Of a DNA stretch of 32,136 nt, positions 1 to 7,935 are shown piece after piece. The DNA is taken from positions 1 to 32,136 of the forward strand of contig JACNLK010000023.1 in NCBI GenBank assembly GCA_014381505.1, given 5' to 3'. A program made the translations under genes and the position numbers. The notes under the pieces were generated by a model. The model was not told the origin of the DNA, did no database searches, and saw only the letters and a program-made list of their open reading frames with translations. The DNA is from Candidatus Desulfatifera sulfidica (GTDB taxonomy: Bacteria > Desulfobacterota > Desulfobulbia > Desulfobulbales > Desulfocapsaceae). How positions within the stretch are numbered: the first letter of the stretch is position 1; each line of letters opens with the position of its first letter.

Positions 1-476
1 GGCCCTGTCCCACACTTGATCATCCGGGAACACCCGTTCTGCATGTGGGTAAATTTACCCGCGGTCTAGGTCTTTTTATTCCTGAGGAATACACGGCGCC
101 CACTGAGATGCCTGATGCGGATTATCCGATGATTTTGACCACTATCCGCGAGACTCCTCAGTATAATTTCGGTTCCATGACACGCCAGACACCTGAGATC
201 GAAGATTTATGCCCCGAGGCATTTGCTGAGATTAATCCAGAGGATGCAGAACGCATGGGATTTGCAGATCTTGATCGGGTTGAAGTGACTTCTCGTCGCG
301 GTTCGGTGAAACTGCGTGTGAAGGTGACCGATAAGTCTCAGCTCGGTACTGTGGCCATTCCGTATCATTTTGCAGAAGTACCGGTAAATAACCTGACTTT
401 GAACAGTCTTGATCGCCTCTCCCGCAGTCCGCAGTATAAGATCTGCTCGGTAAAGGTTGAAAAGGTCGCAGCATAA
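1..476 (+). CDS. fdhA: Formate dehydrogenase catalytic subunit, 3' end (partial)
   Basis: Only the C-terminal end of this molybdopterin oxidoreductase is in the window. The frame is open from the left edge (first whole codon at 3) and reads PCPTLDHPGTPVLHVGKF, typical of the C-terminal molybdopterin-dinucleotide-binding domain of formate dehydrogenases. It continues through YNFGSMTRQTPEI and AEINPEDAERMG, both typical of that beta-barrel domain. The enzyme oxidises formate to CO2 at a Mo/W bis-MGD centre. The active-site Cys/Sec and Fe-S cluster lie upstream, outside the window. The GTG at 45 is an internal codon and not a start. The gene stops 36 bases before hdrA, so formate is the likely electron donor to the HdrA/MvhD proteins. 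Another molybdopterin enzyme of the same superfamily is possible, but the hdrA-mvhD linkage favours formate dehydrogenase. Confidence 0.85.
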   Translation, partial: PCPTLDHPGTPVLHVGKFTRGLGLFIPEEYTAPTEMPDADYPMILTTIRETPQYNFGSMTRQTPEIEDLCPEAFAEINPEDAERMGFADLDRVEVTSRRGSVKLRVKVTDKSQLGTVAIPYHFAEVPVNNLTLNSLDRLSRSPQYKICSVKVEKVAA

Positions 477-512
477 ACAACACCCCCCCCCATGATTTGA
501 GGAGTTACTACT

Positions 513-3500
513 ATGGGTAAAGCAATGAACCACAGAGAAGGGTCAGTAATGGTACTCGGCGGAGGTATTGCCGGGATCCAGGCTGCCTTGGACCTGACGG
601 AGCTTGGCTACTACGTCTACCTGGTTGAGAAATCACCCGCTGTAGGTGGAGTTATGGCTCAGCTCGATAAGACCTTCCCGACCAACGACTGCTCGCTCTG
701 AATCCTGGCGCCCAAGTTGGTTGAGGCCGGTCGGTCTCCAAATATCGAGATGTTAACCAATGCTGATTTTCTGGCATTGGATGGTGAACCTGGAAAGTTT
801 CAGGCCAAGATCAATATGCGTCCGCGTTATATTGATGCCGATGCCTGTACTGCCTGTGGGCTCTGTACCCAGTACTGCCCGCGGCATCAGTCCGATGAGT
901 ATAACGAGGGACTGGCACAGACCCGACCCATCCATATTGATTACGCCCAGGCCGTGCCTGCGACCTATTATATAGATCCTGCATCGTGCCTGCACCTGCA
1001 GCATGATACCTGTCAGATCTGTGTCCCGGTCTGTCAGAGTCATGCCATTAATTTTAAGCAGCAGCCTGAGGAGAGAATTCTCCAGGTTGGGGCGGTGATC
1101 CTTTCCCCTGGCTTTGGCAAGATTGACTCGTCCGTGCTGGAGAAATTCAGTTACGGCAAGCACCCAGATGTGGTCACAGCCTTTGAGTATGAGCGTATGA
1201 CCACGGCCTCTGGTCCATTTATGGGCGAGATCAAGTGCTTTTCCGATGGTCGTCATCCTAAATCAATGGCCTTTATCCAATGCGTTGGCTCCCGTGATAT
1301 TGGCTGCAATAACGGCTATTGTTCGTCGGTCTGTTGCATGTACGCCATCAAAGAGGCCCTGGTCACCAAGGAGCATGATCCTGACGTTGATATCACCATC
1401 TACTATATGGATATCCGCACCCAGGGGAAAGACTTTGATGCGGCCCGCGAACGTGCAGAATCCATAGGAATCAAGTTTGTTCGGGCACGTGTAGCAGGTG
1501 TTACTCCCTGGGACAAAAATCTCAAACTTACCTATTCCACCCTTGACGGCCAGCACAAGTTCGAGAGCCATGACATGGTCATTCTCTCGGTCGGTCTTGA
1601 GTCTCCGAAGGACGCTGCTGGGATCAGCAAGATAACCGGTGCTGAACTCAATAAGTACGACTTCTGTGCCACAGAAACCTTCAATCCCCTTCAGACCAGT
1701 CGTGAAGGAGTAATTGTCGCTGGTGCCTTCCAGGGCCCCAAGGATATTCCGGAATCAGTGACCCAGTCTTCTGGTGCTGCTGCACTGGCCGCGGCTGTTC
1801 TCAAGAGTCAGCGAGGGAAGGGGGTGGTCAAAAAGACCTATCCCGATGAGCAGTCGGTCACGGCTGAGGACGAGGTCCGGATTGGAGTCTTTGTTTGTCA
1901 CTGCGGGATCAATATCAGCTCGGTGGTTGATGTGGCTGATGTTGCTGAATATGCCGGTGGTATGGAAAATGTTACCTATCACACCGAGAGCCTCTACTCC
2001 TGTTCTCAGGATGCCCAAGAGGTCTTGAAGCAGAAGATCAAGGAGCATAAGCTTAACCGCGTCGTAATAGCTGCCTGTTCGCCGCGTACCCATGAGCCAC
2101 TCTTCCAGGAGACCCTCAAGGATGCCGGCCTGAATCGGAATCTCTTTGAGATGGTCAACATCCGCGATCACTGTTCTTGGGTTCATGCCAATGAACCAGA
2201 AGCTGCTACCGCAAAATCCCGCGATTTGGTGCGCATGGGCGTGGCCAAGGCCCGACAAATCCAGCCCTTGGCTGAGCAGACTGTACCAGTAACCCCCAGA
2301 GCGCTCATTGTAGGTGGTGGAGTGGCCGGTATGACCGCGGCCCTGACTGTGGCTGACCAGGGATTCCCTGTGGTTCTGCTCGAGAAGGGTAGCCAGATTG
2401 GTGGAAACCTGCAAAATCTCAATTATACCCTGGCTGGTGATCAGGTTGCCAAGCACCTTAAGGGGCTTGTTGATCGTGTCAAGAAGGCCAAGGATATCGC
2501 TGTGGTGACCAATGCTGAACTCATTCAGACCGCTGGTTTTGTGGGTAACTTCAGCTCAGTCATCGAGAGCGGTACGGGCAAGAAAAAGACCGAGCAGACC
2601 GTTGATCATGGTGTAATTGTGGTTGCCACAGGCGGCCATGAACATCGGCCTGATAAGTATATGCTTGGTAAATCCAAGAAGGTCATGACCCAGCAGGATT
2701 TTGAAAAGCAATTGTCTGGTAAGGCTACAAACCGAGCGCCAGGTTCCATTGTCATGATCCAGTGCGCTGGTTCGCGCGGTGATGATCTCAATTATTGTTC
2801 AAAGGTTTGTTGTAACCATGCCCTGAAGAACATCCTCAAGGTTAAAGAGATCAACCCGGATTCACAGATCATTGTCCTGTATCGTGATATGCGAGCGTAT
2901 GGAATGGCTGAAGATTCCTACCTCGAGGCCCGTCAGAAGGGAGTGGTCTTCATCCCCTACGAAGTTGATAACAAACCTGAGGTCTTTGAGAAATCTCGCA
3001 AGCTCCAAGTCAAATTCTTTGATACGATCATGCAGGAAGAGGTCATCCTGGCCCCTGATCTGGTCGCATTGAGTGTTGGTATAGTACCTGAAGGCACTGA
3101 TAAGTTATCCAAGCTTCTCAAACTGCCGGTCACGGCCAATGACTTTTTTCTTGAGGCTCATGTCAAATTAAAACCCATTGAGATGGCTGTGGAGGGTGTT
3201 TACATTTGCGGGCTTGCCCATGGGCCCAAGCCCATAGATGAAACCATAGTCCAGGCCCAGGCTGCGGCAGCCAAAGCCGCAATCCCTCTGGTCAGGGGTT
3301 TTGCCAAGGTTGACCCCATTATCTCAAATGTTGTTCAGGATCTGTGTATTGGCTGCGGTCTTTGTGTCAGCCTCTGTCCTTACGGTGCTCTTGAGATGAA
3401 GAAGGTGGGTAAGAAGCGTAAGGCTGAGACCATCGCTGCAGCCTGTAAGGCCTGCGGTATCTGCGCCGCTCATTGTCCGACTTTTGCTATTAATATGGGC

Positions 3501-3578
3501 GGATTTACCAATGAGCAGCTGATCTCTCAGATCGAAGCCTTTGGAGACCGGAAGAAAGAGGTTGAAGAAGTCGCCTGA
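513..3578 (+). CDS. hdrA: HdrA-like FAD/Fe-S electron-transfer protein, selenoprotein (UGA at 699-701)
   Basis: This heterodisulfide-reductase-A-like protein has 1021 residues if the in-frame TGA at 699-701 is read as selenocysteine (Sec63). Reading frame and homology continue across the TGA: the context is PTNDCSLU then [11 protein letters not shown], matching the HdrA motif CSxCxLxPK with U at the second Cys. Order of parts: FAD Rossmann motif GGGIAGIQ near residue 14; Sec63; two ferredoxin-type clusters (Cys112/115/118/122 and Cys159/167/170/174); an HdrA-like VCHCG segment near residue 460; a second FAD motif [10 protein letters not shown] near 600 that lacks the CSxC motif; and two C-terminal [4Fe-4S] motifs (Cys945-955 and Cys978-988). 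GAGGAG at 499-504 sits 8 bases before ATG. The true stop is also TGA (3576-3578), so recoding must be context-specific. Role, inferred from family and operon: cytoplasmic electron transfer, possibly bifurcating, between formate dehydrogenase and MvhD partners. A QmoB-like role is less likely because no apr genes are nearby. Confidence 0.92.
699..741 (+). promoter_or_regulatory. Selenocysteine UGA and candidate bacterial SECIS hairpin in hdrA
   Basis: The UGA is at 699-701. From 723 to 738 the RNA can form a 6-bp stem (GAGGCC with GGTCTC, one G-U pair) closed by a 4-base loop GGTC at 729-732. A weaker lower stem of TTG 717-719 with CAA 739-741 leaves a GTT bulge. The loop starts 28 bases after the UGA. 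This matches the bacterial SECIS layout: a short hairpin inside the coding region just downstream, a loop containing GU, and a bulged U below. SelB binding is inferred from family knowledge. No folding program was run. Confidence 0.7.
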
Positions 3579-3662
3579 ACCGTGCAATTCCCCGATTAAC
3601 AGTGGCTCCGGTGCGATGGGGCTGCTGGATGTTGGTTAGATATCTTATGAGGAGAAGACACC

Positions 3663-4265
3663 ATGTCTGACAAACAGTTTAACCCCCGTATCCTCGGCTT
3701 TCTGTGTAACTGGTGTTGTTACGCGGCCGCCGATGCAGCCGGGGTCTCACGTTTTCAATATCCGCCAAATCTGCGCACCGTCAGAGTGATGTGCACAGGT
3801 CGGATCGATCCTTCTTTTGTCTTGCGTGGTTTTATCGAAGGAGCCGATGCCATTTTTACAGGTGGCTGACAACTCGGCGAATGCCATTACCAGGTTGGTA
3901 ATTACGATGCAATGGGGATGGATGCACTGGTCAAGACCGTGCTCAAGCAAGTGGGAATCCGTGAAGAGCGTTACAGTCTTCAATGGGCCTCGGCTGCTGA
4001 AGCGCCTCGTTTTGTGCAGTTGATCACTGAGTTCACCTCCGAGATGAAAGAGCTCGGCCCCTTGGGACATGCCGAAGGCATAGAGCCGGATGAATTGAAA
4101 GTACGTCTGCAGAAGGCGCTTGAAGTGGTTTCGAGCCAGAAGGTTCGAATCAGCTATGGTAATGCTACCAAGGCTATGCGAAAGGACGCAGTCTGGACTC
4201 GTGAGTATATCAGCGAGGTCATCAATACCAAGATGGAGAAGGCTCTTACATCCGCGTTTACTTGA
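3663..4265 (+). CDS. mvhD: MvhD-like [2Fe-2S] electron-transfer subunit, selenoprotein (UGA at 3867-3869)
   Basis: This is a methyl-viologen-reducing-hydrogenase delta-type protein of 200 residues when TGA 3867-3869 is read as Sec69. The N-terminus ILGFLCNWCCYAAAD and the segment RVMCTGRIDPSFVL are the MvhD cysteine motifs. The next motif, normally GCHxGDCHY, appears as GUQLGECHY, so Sec replaces the first Cys of the pair. Translation continues in frame for 131 codons after the UGA with matching family sequence (CHYQVGNYDAM), so this is not a broken gene. MvhD subunits carry a [2Fe-2S] cluster and pass electrons to the HdrA flavin. TGAGGAG lies just before the ATG, 84 bases after the hdrA stop, and a terminator follows. 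About 60 residues at the C-terminus exceed the usual length of roughly 140. Confidence 0.92.
3867..3902 (+). promoter_or_regulatory. Selenocysteine UGA and candidate bacterial SECIS hairpin in mvhD
   Basis: The UGA is at 3867-3869. A perfect 7-bp stem forms from ATTACCA (3886-3892) and TGGTAAT (3896-3902) with loop GGT. If the closing A-U pair opens, the loop becomes AGGTT. The loop begins 24 bases after the UGA, within the window expected for bacterial SECIS elements, and contains the GGU seen in many SelB-binding loops. Its primary sequence differs from the hdrA element while geometry is similar, as expected for independently evolved bacterial SECIS hairpins. Confidence 0.72.
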
Positions 4266-4295
4266 GCCTGAAGGTTCATTGTTGTATGTTTCCTG

Positions 4296-4332
4296 CCCCT
4301 GTCTGCCCTTTATGGTCGACAGGGGTTTTTTT
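4296..4332 (+). terminator. Intrinsic terminator of the fdhA-hdrA-mvhD operon
   Basis: CCCCTGTC at 4296-4303 pairs perfectly with GACAGGGG at 4318-4325 across a 14-base loop and is followed by seven T at 4326-4332. It sits 30 bases after the mvhD stop and closes the operon. Confidence 0.9.
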
Positions 4333-4810
4333 ATTTGTATTTGTCCTTGCAGGGCATAAGTTCGGCTTAATTGGAGAGCAGTCTGTTTACATTTTCTGTG
4401 GTGATGCAAGTCGAAATTCCTTCCTCAACCGGTATGTAAATGCTGGATGCCGATTTTTCACTCACGCGCACAACAACAAGTGTTTTATTAAAAAACATTC
4501 TGGAACCTGCTCTGCTTTAAGTATTTAGATTTTCTGTTAATGAAAACTGAATCATTTGTGGCGCGTTTTTACCGTCTTTTTTGCGGGGGGTCGTCTCTTG
4601 CTATTTAGTAATTCTTTTCATAGTATTAATTATGATTGATGTTTAGTGGATGACGGATCTGATTGTCTCTGGTTGAAGACCCAATAATTCTGCCTGTTCA
4701 TGTATGTAAAATTATTTATTGGACTGTGTGTCTATCGTACAGATTAATGGTTACTGAGTGGGGGCGTTGATCGCTTCTATTGATTCTTCATTTACAGGGG
4801 GAGGTGTGTC
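4333..4810. other. Non-coding stretch, AT-rich, with a weak sigma-54-like motif
   Basis: No convincing protein-coding sequence or RNA gene was seen here. Composition is richer in A and T than the flanking genes. One possible site is GGGGTCG-TCTC-TTGCT at 4587-4602, which has GG and GC spaced 10 bases apart as in a sigma-54 -24/-12 promoter but matches the -24 part only moderately. It would read toward the short ORF at 4811 and the usp gene. The region probably holds the promoter for those genes. Confidence 0.35.
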
Positions 4811-4900
4811 ATGTTTGATTTGTTGCCATTTAAACGTCGGGGTGCTGACTTTGACCCTGCCCAAGGTGGAGGTGACACAAAAGAAGGTGACCCAAATTGA
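4811..4900 (+). CDS. Short ORF, 29 residues; possible remnant of a small heat-shock (Hsp20) gene
   Basis: The ORF starts MFDLLPFKRRGADFD and ends at TGA 4898-4900. It has a strong ribosome-binding site, GGAGG at 4800-4804, 6 bases before ATG, which supports real translation. The opening MFDLLPFKRR resembles, from memory, the N-terminus of Hsp20-family chaperones, but no alpha-crystallin domain follows. After the stop, another frame is open from 4911 to 4979 (FERIADNHLDGSG), then stops. It may be a genuine small protein or the decayed 5' end of an Hsp20 gene. The next gene downstream is a universal stress protein. Function is unknown. Confidence 0.35.
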   Translation: MFDLLPFKRRGADFDPAQGGGDTKEGDPN

Positions 4901-5026
4901 GTTGAAGTGATTTGAACGGATTGCCGATAATCACCTGGATGGCTCTGGTTCAGAGGTTCACATTTGTATTCCAATTGCCTGAAATTCTGAATCAGTCATC
5001 AATTTGTTCCCATGAGGAGGTCTCCG

Positions 5027-5470
5027 ATGTCTGATGTGAAACGTATTATTATCCCGGTAGATTTTATGCAATATACCCATAGACTGGTTGATTACGGTCT
5101 GTGTATGGCTCAAAAACTTGGAATGACGGTCCAATTTATTCATGTGGCCGATCTTGGTAAAGGTAATGATGCCATGCTGGGGGTGCCGATTTCACAGAGC
5201 ATGGAGAAACAACTGCTGGCCAATGCCAAAGAAAAAATGACCGATCTTGTTCAGGATAGTCAGGAGAAAGTTCAGGGTTGCACCGGTAATGTGGTCAGTG
5301 GGGATACGGTTGATCAAATTATTGATTTTGCCGGTTGGCCTGGGGTTGATCTGATTATTATTGGAACCCACGGTGCCAGAGGGCTGGAGAAAATCTTGCT
5401 TGGAAGTACAGCAGAACGGATTGTCAAGCGCTCTCCCTGTCCGGTTCTGATCATGAATCCCTGCACTTGA
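5027..5470 (+). CDS. UspA-family universal stress protein
   Basis: This is a 147-residue single-domain Usp. It begins MSDVKRIIIPVDFMQYTH, the usual first beta strand followed by the Asp that contacts ATP. It ends with GTHGARGLEKILLGSTAERIV, the G-2x-G-9x-G(S/T) nucleotide-binding motif of ATP-binding Usp proteins, followed by the family ending CPVLIM. An ATG at 5012 is in frame, but GAGGAGG at 5014-5020 lies 6 bases before the ATG at 5027, so 5027 is the start. Such proteins are cytoplasmic and help survival under starvation or redox stress; the exact role here cannot be read from sequence. It stands apart from the upstream operon, beyond a terminator and a long spacer. Confidence 0.9.
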   Translation: MSDVKRIIIPVDFMQYTHRLVDYGLCMAQKLGMTVQFIHVADLGKGNDAMLGVPISQSMEKQLLANAKEKMTDLVQDSQEKVQGCTGNVVSGDTVDQIIDFAGWPGVDLIIIGTHGARGLEKILLGSTAERIVKRSPCPVLIMNPCT

Positions 5471-5601
5471 TATCAATGTTCAAGGGGTTCTGTTTGTTTT
5501 AAAAATTTCCTCGGGGCTGCTGATTGAAAGGTCAGTGAAATGGTTGCCGTTTCCCCGGCCATTCACTCAGGATGGTCACTCAAGTTCAGGAGGATGTGTC
5601 G

Positions 5602-6618
5602 ATGCATGAAGCACAGTTCTATCAGGGGCGAGACGAAGAGGGGAGTGTCACCTGTGCTCTGTGTCATCATCGTTGCCGAATTCGTCCTGGAGACCGTGGA
5701 ATTTGTGGTGTCAGGGAAAACAAATCCGGTGTCCTGGTCAGTCTGGTCTATGGTCGGTTAGTGGCTGAAAACATCGATCCCATCGAAAAAAAACCACTTC
5801 TCCATTTTCTACCAGCTACTCGGGCGTATTCCATTTCTACGGTTGGCTGTAATTTTCATTGCCGTCACTGTCAAAACTTTGAGATATCCCAGGCTTTCCA
5901 TCATTCAAATGGGGCGATCAGCGGCCTGGAGCGCCTTCCGGAACAGGTTATTGTTGAGGCAACCCGGCAGAACTGCGCCAGTGTCTGCTACACCTATGTC
6001 GAGCCGACTGTCTTTTATGAGTTTGCCTATGATTGTGCTTGTCTGGCTCGTGAGCAGGGGCTGAAAAACATCTTTGTCAGTAACGGTTATATGATGCCTG
6101 AAGTCACCCGGAAACTGGCCGGTGTCCTGGATGGAATCAATATTGATATCAAGGCGTTTACTGACGAATTTTATAAGAAGATTTGTAAAGCCCGGCTGCA
6201 GCCGGTTCTTGATAATGTTCGTCTTTTTTATGAACTGGGGGTCTGGGTTGAGGTCACCACATTGCTCATTCCAGATCTCAATGACAGCGAGGCTGAATTG
6301 CGACAGCTCGCCAGGTATGTCAAAAGCATCTCGCCGACTATTCCCTGGCATGTCACCGCCTTTTATCCCACTTATCTGATGCAGGACAGATCGTCCACCT
6401 CTGTGTCGAGTCTGCGCCGTGCCCGGGAAATAGGCCTTGAAGAGGGGCTGCAATTTGTTTACGAGGGGAATATTCCTGGTGCAGGAGGAGAAAATACCAA
6501 TTGTCCAAGGTGTGGTGTGGAACTGATCAGCCGCTTTGGTTTTCAGGTTCGTGTAAACAGGCTCAGAGATGGCTGCTGCGGGAGTTGTGGTGAGCGGATT
6601 GCAGGCGTCTGGTGTTAA
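5602..6618 (+). CDS. amrS: AmmeMemoRadiSam system radical SAM enzyme
   Basis: This 338-residue radical SAM protein belongs to the AmrS group. An N-terminal Cys-rich stretch (CALCHHRCRIRPGDRGICG, residues 18-36) precedes the radical SAM motif CNFHCRHC (Cys83, Cys87, Cys90), which binds a [4Fe-4S] cluster and SAM. The TIM-barrel core contains YVEPTVFYEFAYD and DIKAFTDEFY. The C-terminus carries two CxxC pairs (CPRCG and CGSCG) and ends IAGVW, as is usual for the family. AGGAGG at 5588-5593 sits 8 bases before this ATG, preferred over the ATG at 5572. Family members often occur with AMMECR1 and Memo proteins, fused or adjacent; neither is in this window. The substrate is not known to me. Confidence 0.92.
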   Translation: MHEAQFYQGRDEEGSVTCALCHHRCRIRPGDRGICGVRENKSGVLVSLVYGRLVAENIDPIEKKPLLHFLPATRAYSISTVGCNFHCRHCQNFEISQAFHHSNGAISGLERLPEQVIVEATRQNCASVCYTYVEPTVFYEFAYDCACLAREQGLKNIFVSNGYMMPEVTRKLAGVLDGINIDIKAFTDEFYKKICKARLQPVLDNVRLFYELGVWVEVTTLLIPDLNDSEAELRQLARYVKSISPTIPWHVTAFYPTYLMQDRSSTSVSSLRRAREIGLEEGLQFVYEGNIPGAGGENTNCPRCGVELISRFGFQVRVNRLRDGCCGSCGERIAGVWC

Positions 6619-6830
6619 TTGGGATTGTCAGAGGAGTAGAAACGGTAGAGGCCGGAAAAGGAGGATGCCGGCTTTGTGTATAGCCGGGGATAAGCAAACT
6701 GCTGGTTTCATTATTGGTTTCCTTGTGAAAACAAAATGTCTTTTAATCCGGGGGGTGCGTAGCGTTTAAAATTTTATCACAGGCATCTGGCCGATATTCC
6801 AAGGTGAAATTTTTTCGCACGCCCTGGTCC

Positions 6831-7793
6831 TCAACGCAAATCCTCAATTTTCAAAGTACCCTGCTGACCTAACGCGTCGATCTCCTGTCTGAGAGTTGCA
6901 AAATCAGAGCAGGCGCAGACAAGTTTTCGATACTGGGAGCTATGGGGAAGTTCCTTGAAGTAGCGACCGATCTGGTTTTTAATCGCCCCAAGCATCCGAT
7001 CTGTGGGCAGGTGTTCTGCCATTAATTCCAAATGACGCCTGACCCCGGGGAGAAGTCCTTCCAGGGTTGCCGGTCGTCCTGAGGCTGAGAAGGCCCAAGG
7101 GTTCCCCAGAGCGCCGCGACCTATCATTACTCCGTCACAACCTGCTTCGTCCAGCCGTTGTTGAGCCGTCTGGTAATCATCAATATCCCCATTCCCGATG
7201 ACCGGGATACTCACCGCCTTCTTCACTTCAGCAATTGCCTGCCAGTCTGCCAGGCCGGTGAAGCCCTGGGCCCACGTCCGGCCATGAATGGTAACGGCTG
7301 CGGCGCCGGAATCTTCGGCCATTTGGGCAAATTTTACTGCTGTCATTGTTTTCTGGTCAATCCCGATCCTGGTCTTGACCGTCACCGGTACATCCGATTC
7401 TCTGACCACAGCCTCGATAATCTGTCTGGCAAGCGCAGGTGTTTTCATCAGTGCCGAACCGGCTCCCCGTTTCGTCACCTTTCGTACCGGACAACCCATA
7501 TTGATGTCGATGAGATCGGGATGGAATTTGTTCAGCAGGGCTGCGGCTTGTCCCATGACCATGGGGTCTGCCCCGAAAAGCTGGATGGACAGAGGACGCT
7601 CTGCCGGAACCGTGGCGAGCATGGCCAGGGTGTTCGGTTGCTGATAAACCATGCCGTGGCAGCTGATCATCTCTGAGACCACAAGTCCGGCTCCATATTC
7701 ACGGCATAAAAGACGGAAGGGCAGGTCGCTGTAGCCAGCCAGTGGTGCAAGGATAAGAGGGGAGTCCAGTTGAAGTGGTCCGATTTTGAGCAT
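6831..7793 (-). CDS. dusB: tRNA-dihydrouridine synthase, DusB type
   Basis: This 320-residue FMN enzyme reduces uridine to dihydrouridine in tRNA D-loops using NADPH. It opens with LDSPLILAPLAGYSDLPFR, the Dus FMN-binding start, and has DINMGCPVRKVTKRGAGSAL with catalytic Cys101. TVKTRIG and AVTIHGRTWAQGF follow, then PVIGNGDI and GVMIGRGALGNPW, which are FMN phosphate-binding segments. Length is normal for DusB. No clear ribosome-binding site precedes the ATG. It is convergent with amrS and divergent from the transketolase gene. Confidence 0.93.
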   Translation of the reverse strand: MLKIGPLQLDSPLILAPLAGYSDLPFRLLCREYGAGLVVSEMISCHGMVYQQPNTLAMLATVPAERPLSIQLFGADPMVMGQAAALLNKFHPDLIDINMGCPVRKVTKRGAGSALMKTPALARQIIEAVVRESDVPVTVKTRIGIDQKTMTAVKFAQMAEDSGAAAVTIHGRTWAQGFTGLADWQAIAEVKKAVSIPVIGNGDIDDYQTAQQRLDEAGCDGVMIGRGALGNPWAFSASGRPATLEGLLPGVRRHLELMAEHLPTDRMLGAIKNQIGRYFKELPHSSQYRKLVCACSDFATLRQEIDALGQQGTLKIEDLR

Positions 7794-7935
7794 ATTTATT
7801 AGTGCTGTTATTTTTTTTAAAACAAGGTATGTTTAAAAGTTTTACAATACTGGAATGACGTTTCTTTGCGCCTTTATCTTGTGCCGGGCCGAAATGCTCT
7901 GTCTTTTAAAATTTGTTATCTGTCAGGAGAACCCT

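Noticed and set aside
513-701. hdrA split into a 62-codon gene and a second gene starting at 717
   Set aside because: Homology runs straight through the TGA in one frame at the conserved Cys position and a SECIS-like hairpin follows; the 717 codon is an internal TTG.
1755-2456. 233-codon ORF antisense to hdrA
   Set aside because: It is a shadow of the hdrA reading frame with no motif; long antisense ORFs are common opposite such genes.
3663-3911. mvhD as a pseudogene broken by a stop
   Set aside because: There is a single in-frame TGA at the known redox residue, no frameshift, an intact remainder and a good hairpin downstream.
4262-4528. 88-codon plus-strand ORF after mvhD
   Set aside because: It overlaps the mvhD stop and the terminator hairpin, lacks a ribosome-binding site and resembles no family.
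6668-6687. Hairpin CCGGCT/AGCCGG between amrS and dusB as a terminator
   Set aside because: The stem is only 6 bp with an 8-base loop and no T run follows on either strand.
6569-6769. 66-codon plus-strand ORF overlapping the amrS end
   Set aside because: It begins inside the amrS zinc-ribbon-like tail in another frame and has no supporting features.
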